In this document: in pieces, positions 59,557 through 60,582 of the stretch
Layout of the letters: each line of letters opens with the position of its first letter
Numbering within the stretch: the first letter of the stretch is position 1
Source: Anaerolineae bacterium
Lineage (GTDB): Bacteria > Chloroflexota > Anaerolineae > Aggregatilineales > Phototrophicaceae
Assembly: GCA_022822545.1 (NCBI GenBank)
Contig: JAJEBE010000025.1
Location: 1-60,582, forward strand
Reading direction: 5' to 3'
Length of the DNA: 60,582 nt
Translations under genes and position numbers: made by a program
Notes under the pieces: generated by a model
The model's input: the letters and a program-made list of their open reading frames with translations, nothing else
Told to the model about the DNA's origin: nothing
Database searches by the model: none

Positions 59557-60582
59557 TTGGTAACCAAGACTGTATTCAAGCAGATTCGCGGTTTTGTGAT
59601 TGCCTGGCTCCTCATCACAGCCCTGGTCTGCATGGCGACTTTTCTCGCCGTCTATTTCTCCTACAATCCCGAAGACCTCAACAATGCAGCCAGCAATCCG
59701 CTCCCGCTGGCGCCAGCTGAAACCGAGAGCGGGGCGGACGAAGCTCCGTTGATTCTGCTGAGTGTGACGCCCGCGCCAACCTTCTCGCCGACCGAGCCCC
59801 CGCCGAGCCCGACCCTCCCGCCGGTCGCCGACGATACGAAAGACGCGCCGCCGCTTGCTGAAGAAGCGCTGGCTACGCCACAGCCGACTCAGTTTCCGTT
59901 GGATGTCATGACCTACCAGGTCGGCATACAAGTTGAACATTCGCCTGACTTTAATCAGGTCAATCAGGACAATTACTACCGGTCCGTCGCTCAAGATCTG
60001 GGCTTGGGCTGGGTGAAGCAGCAGGTGAGTTGGGAGTTGATGGAAGCGACGCCGGGCGAGATTGACTGGAGCGTTCTCGATTTTGTCATGATGAGCGCGC
60101 GGCAATTTGATATCAAGATGTTGCTTTCCATCGTGATGGCGCCGGCCTGGGCGCGCGAGCCGGATGTGAACCTGGAACGGCGCGGGCCGCCGGCTGATCC
60201 AACAGCTTATGCTCGCTTTGGATCTGAAATCGTCAAGCGCTATCCCGGCAGCGTCCACGCGATAGAAGTGTGGAACGAGCAAAACATAGACCGGGAATGG
60301 ACGTCCAGCCAGGGCTTGAACGCGGCAAATTATGTGGCGCTGCTGCGCGCAACATCCGAATTTGTCAAAGCGATTGACCCCGGCATCATCATCATCAGCG
60401 GCGGTCTTTCACCGACTGGTATTGATGATGGCATCGGCGCCATTGATGATTTCCGGTATATGGATGCGCTGATCGAAGCCGGCCTGCTGGATTGGGCGGA
60501 CTGCGTTGGCGCGCATCACAATGGCTACAACATTAGCCCGGATTATCGCTACAATGATATCCCGGATGACAGCGAGGCGACC
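59557..60582 (+). CDS. Membrane-anchored clan GH-A glycosidase-like protein, runs off window
   Basis: An open frame with no stop before the window ends, encoding at least 342 residues. The only early start is TTG 59557 with a weak upstream site; an in-frame TAG lies at 59527. It has an N-terminal membrane span (IAWLLITALVCMATFLAVYF), a Pro/Ser/Thr linker (~69-115), then a GH-A barrel: VGIQVEHSPDFNQ, WELMEATPGEIDWS and the acid/base motif WNEQNIDREW (E241), where Gln replaces the Pro of the preceding paralogue. It is the tandem partner of 56653-59478. The nucleophile lies beyond the window. Confidence 0.82.
   Translation, partial: MVTKTVFKQIRGFVIAWLLITALVCMATFLAVYFSYNPEDLNNAASNPLPLAPAETESGADEAPLILLSVTPAPTFSPTEPPPSPTLPPVADDTKDAPPLAEEALATPQPTQFPLDVMTYQVGIQVEHSPDFNQVNQDNYYRSVAQDLGLGWVKQQVSWELMEATPGEIDWSVLDFVMMSARQFDIKMLLSIVMAPAWAREPDVNLERRGPPADPTAYARFGSEIVKRYPGSVHAIEVWNEQNIDREWTSSQGLNAANYVALLRATSEFVKAIDPGIIIISGGLSPTGIDDGIGAIDDFRYMDALIEAGLLDWADCVGAHHNGYNISPDYRYNDIPDDSEAT

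Noticed and set aside
59524..60282. 252-residue minus-strand frame at the right edge
   Set aside because: The plus strand carries an uninterrupted frame with a membrane span, linker and GH-A motifs that runs off the window.

Overview
The window looks like a chromosomal segment of a Chloroflexota bacterium, probably near Anaerolineae, from an environmental or metagenome-derived genome. This is inference from gene style: Pro/Thr-rich (PTPTPT) linkers in secreted proteins, many large ArnT/PMT-like GT-C membrane glycosyltransferases, Liv transporters linked to acyl-CoA ligases, a PucC-type transporter and high GC in most genes. It opens on the 3' part of a 5S rRNA gene and ends inside an open reading frame. 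I saw no tRNA gene, CRISPR array, transposase or prophage.

Layout. 1-5455: 5S rRNA, a polytopic membrane protein and two tandem GT-C transferases. 5598-8057: a secreted S41-type protease. 8083-17706 (minus strand): a branched-chain amino-acid-type (Liv) ABC transporter with two adenylate-forming CoA ligases. 17842-21660: alpha/beta hydrolase, HIT protein, UPF0200-like P-loop kinase, DtxR-type regulator and a phosphotransferase. 21758-23428: an AT-richer two-gene cassette (DUF262 plus a HEPN-like protein), the best candidate for a transferred defence or toxin module. 23454-33716: YbjN-like protein, a degenerate trypsin-fold/zinc-ribbon protein, RidA, hydantoinase/oxoprolinase A and B split by an hsp20 gene, a thiamine pyrophosphokinase-DUF402 fusion, a Usp protein and a PucC-like transporter. 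33746-36458: fabI with two small genes, and a 2-hydroxyacid dehydrogenase.

36469-52133 (minus strand) is the most unusual part. pheS and pheT are preceded by a T-box leader, but a GT-C transferase gene sits between them. Four more GT-C paralogues follow upstream, the outermost overlapping the proA stop codon by four bases. A second, shortened copy of the pheS promoter and first part of the T-box leader lies in front of one of these GT-C genes at exactly the same internal spacing. With the two copies at 1564-5455 there are seven GT-C paralogues, all ending in a related beta-rich domain, and two show a recent exchange of their 3' ends. 52310-60582: a membrane protein, proB, glycerate 2-kinase, a KDPG-aldolase-like protein, and two tandem membrane-anchored clan GH-A glycosidase-like proteins.

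The intergenic spaces carry two dispersed repeat families: a REP-like palindrome with compensatory changes in one copy, and a CTCTGTG-type repeat. The GT-C and glycosidase-like genes suggest heavy investment in cell-surface glycans. No substrate can be read from the sequence.
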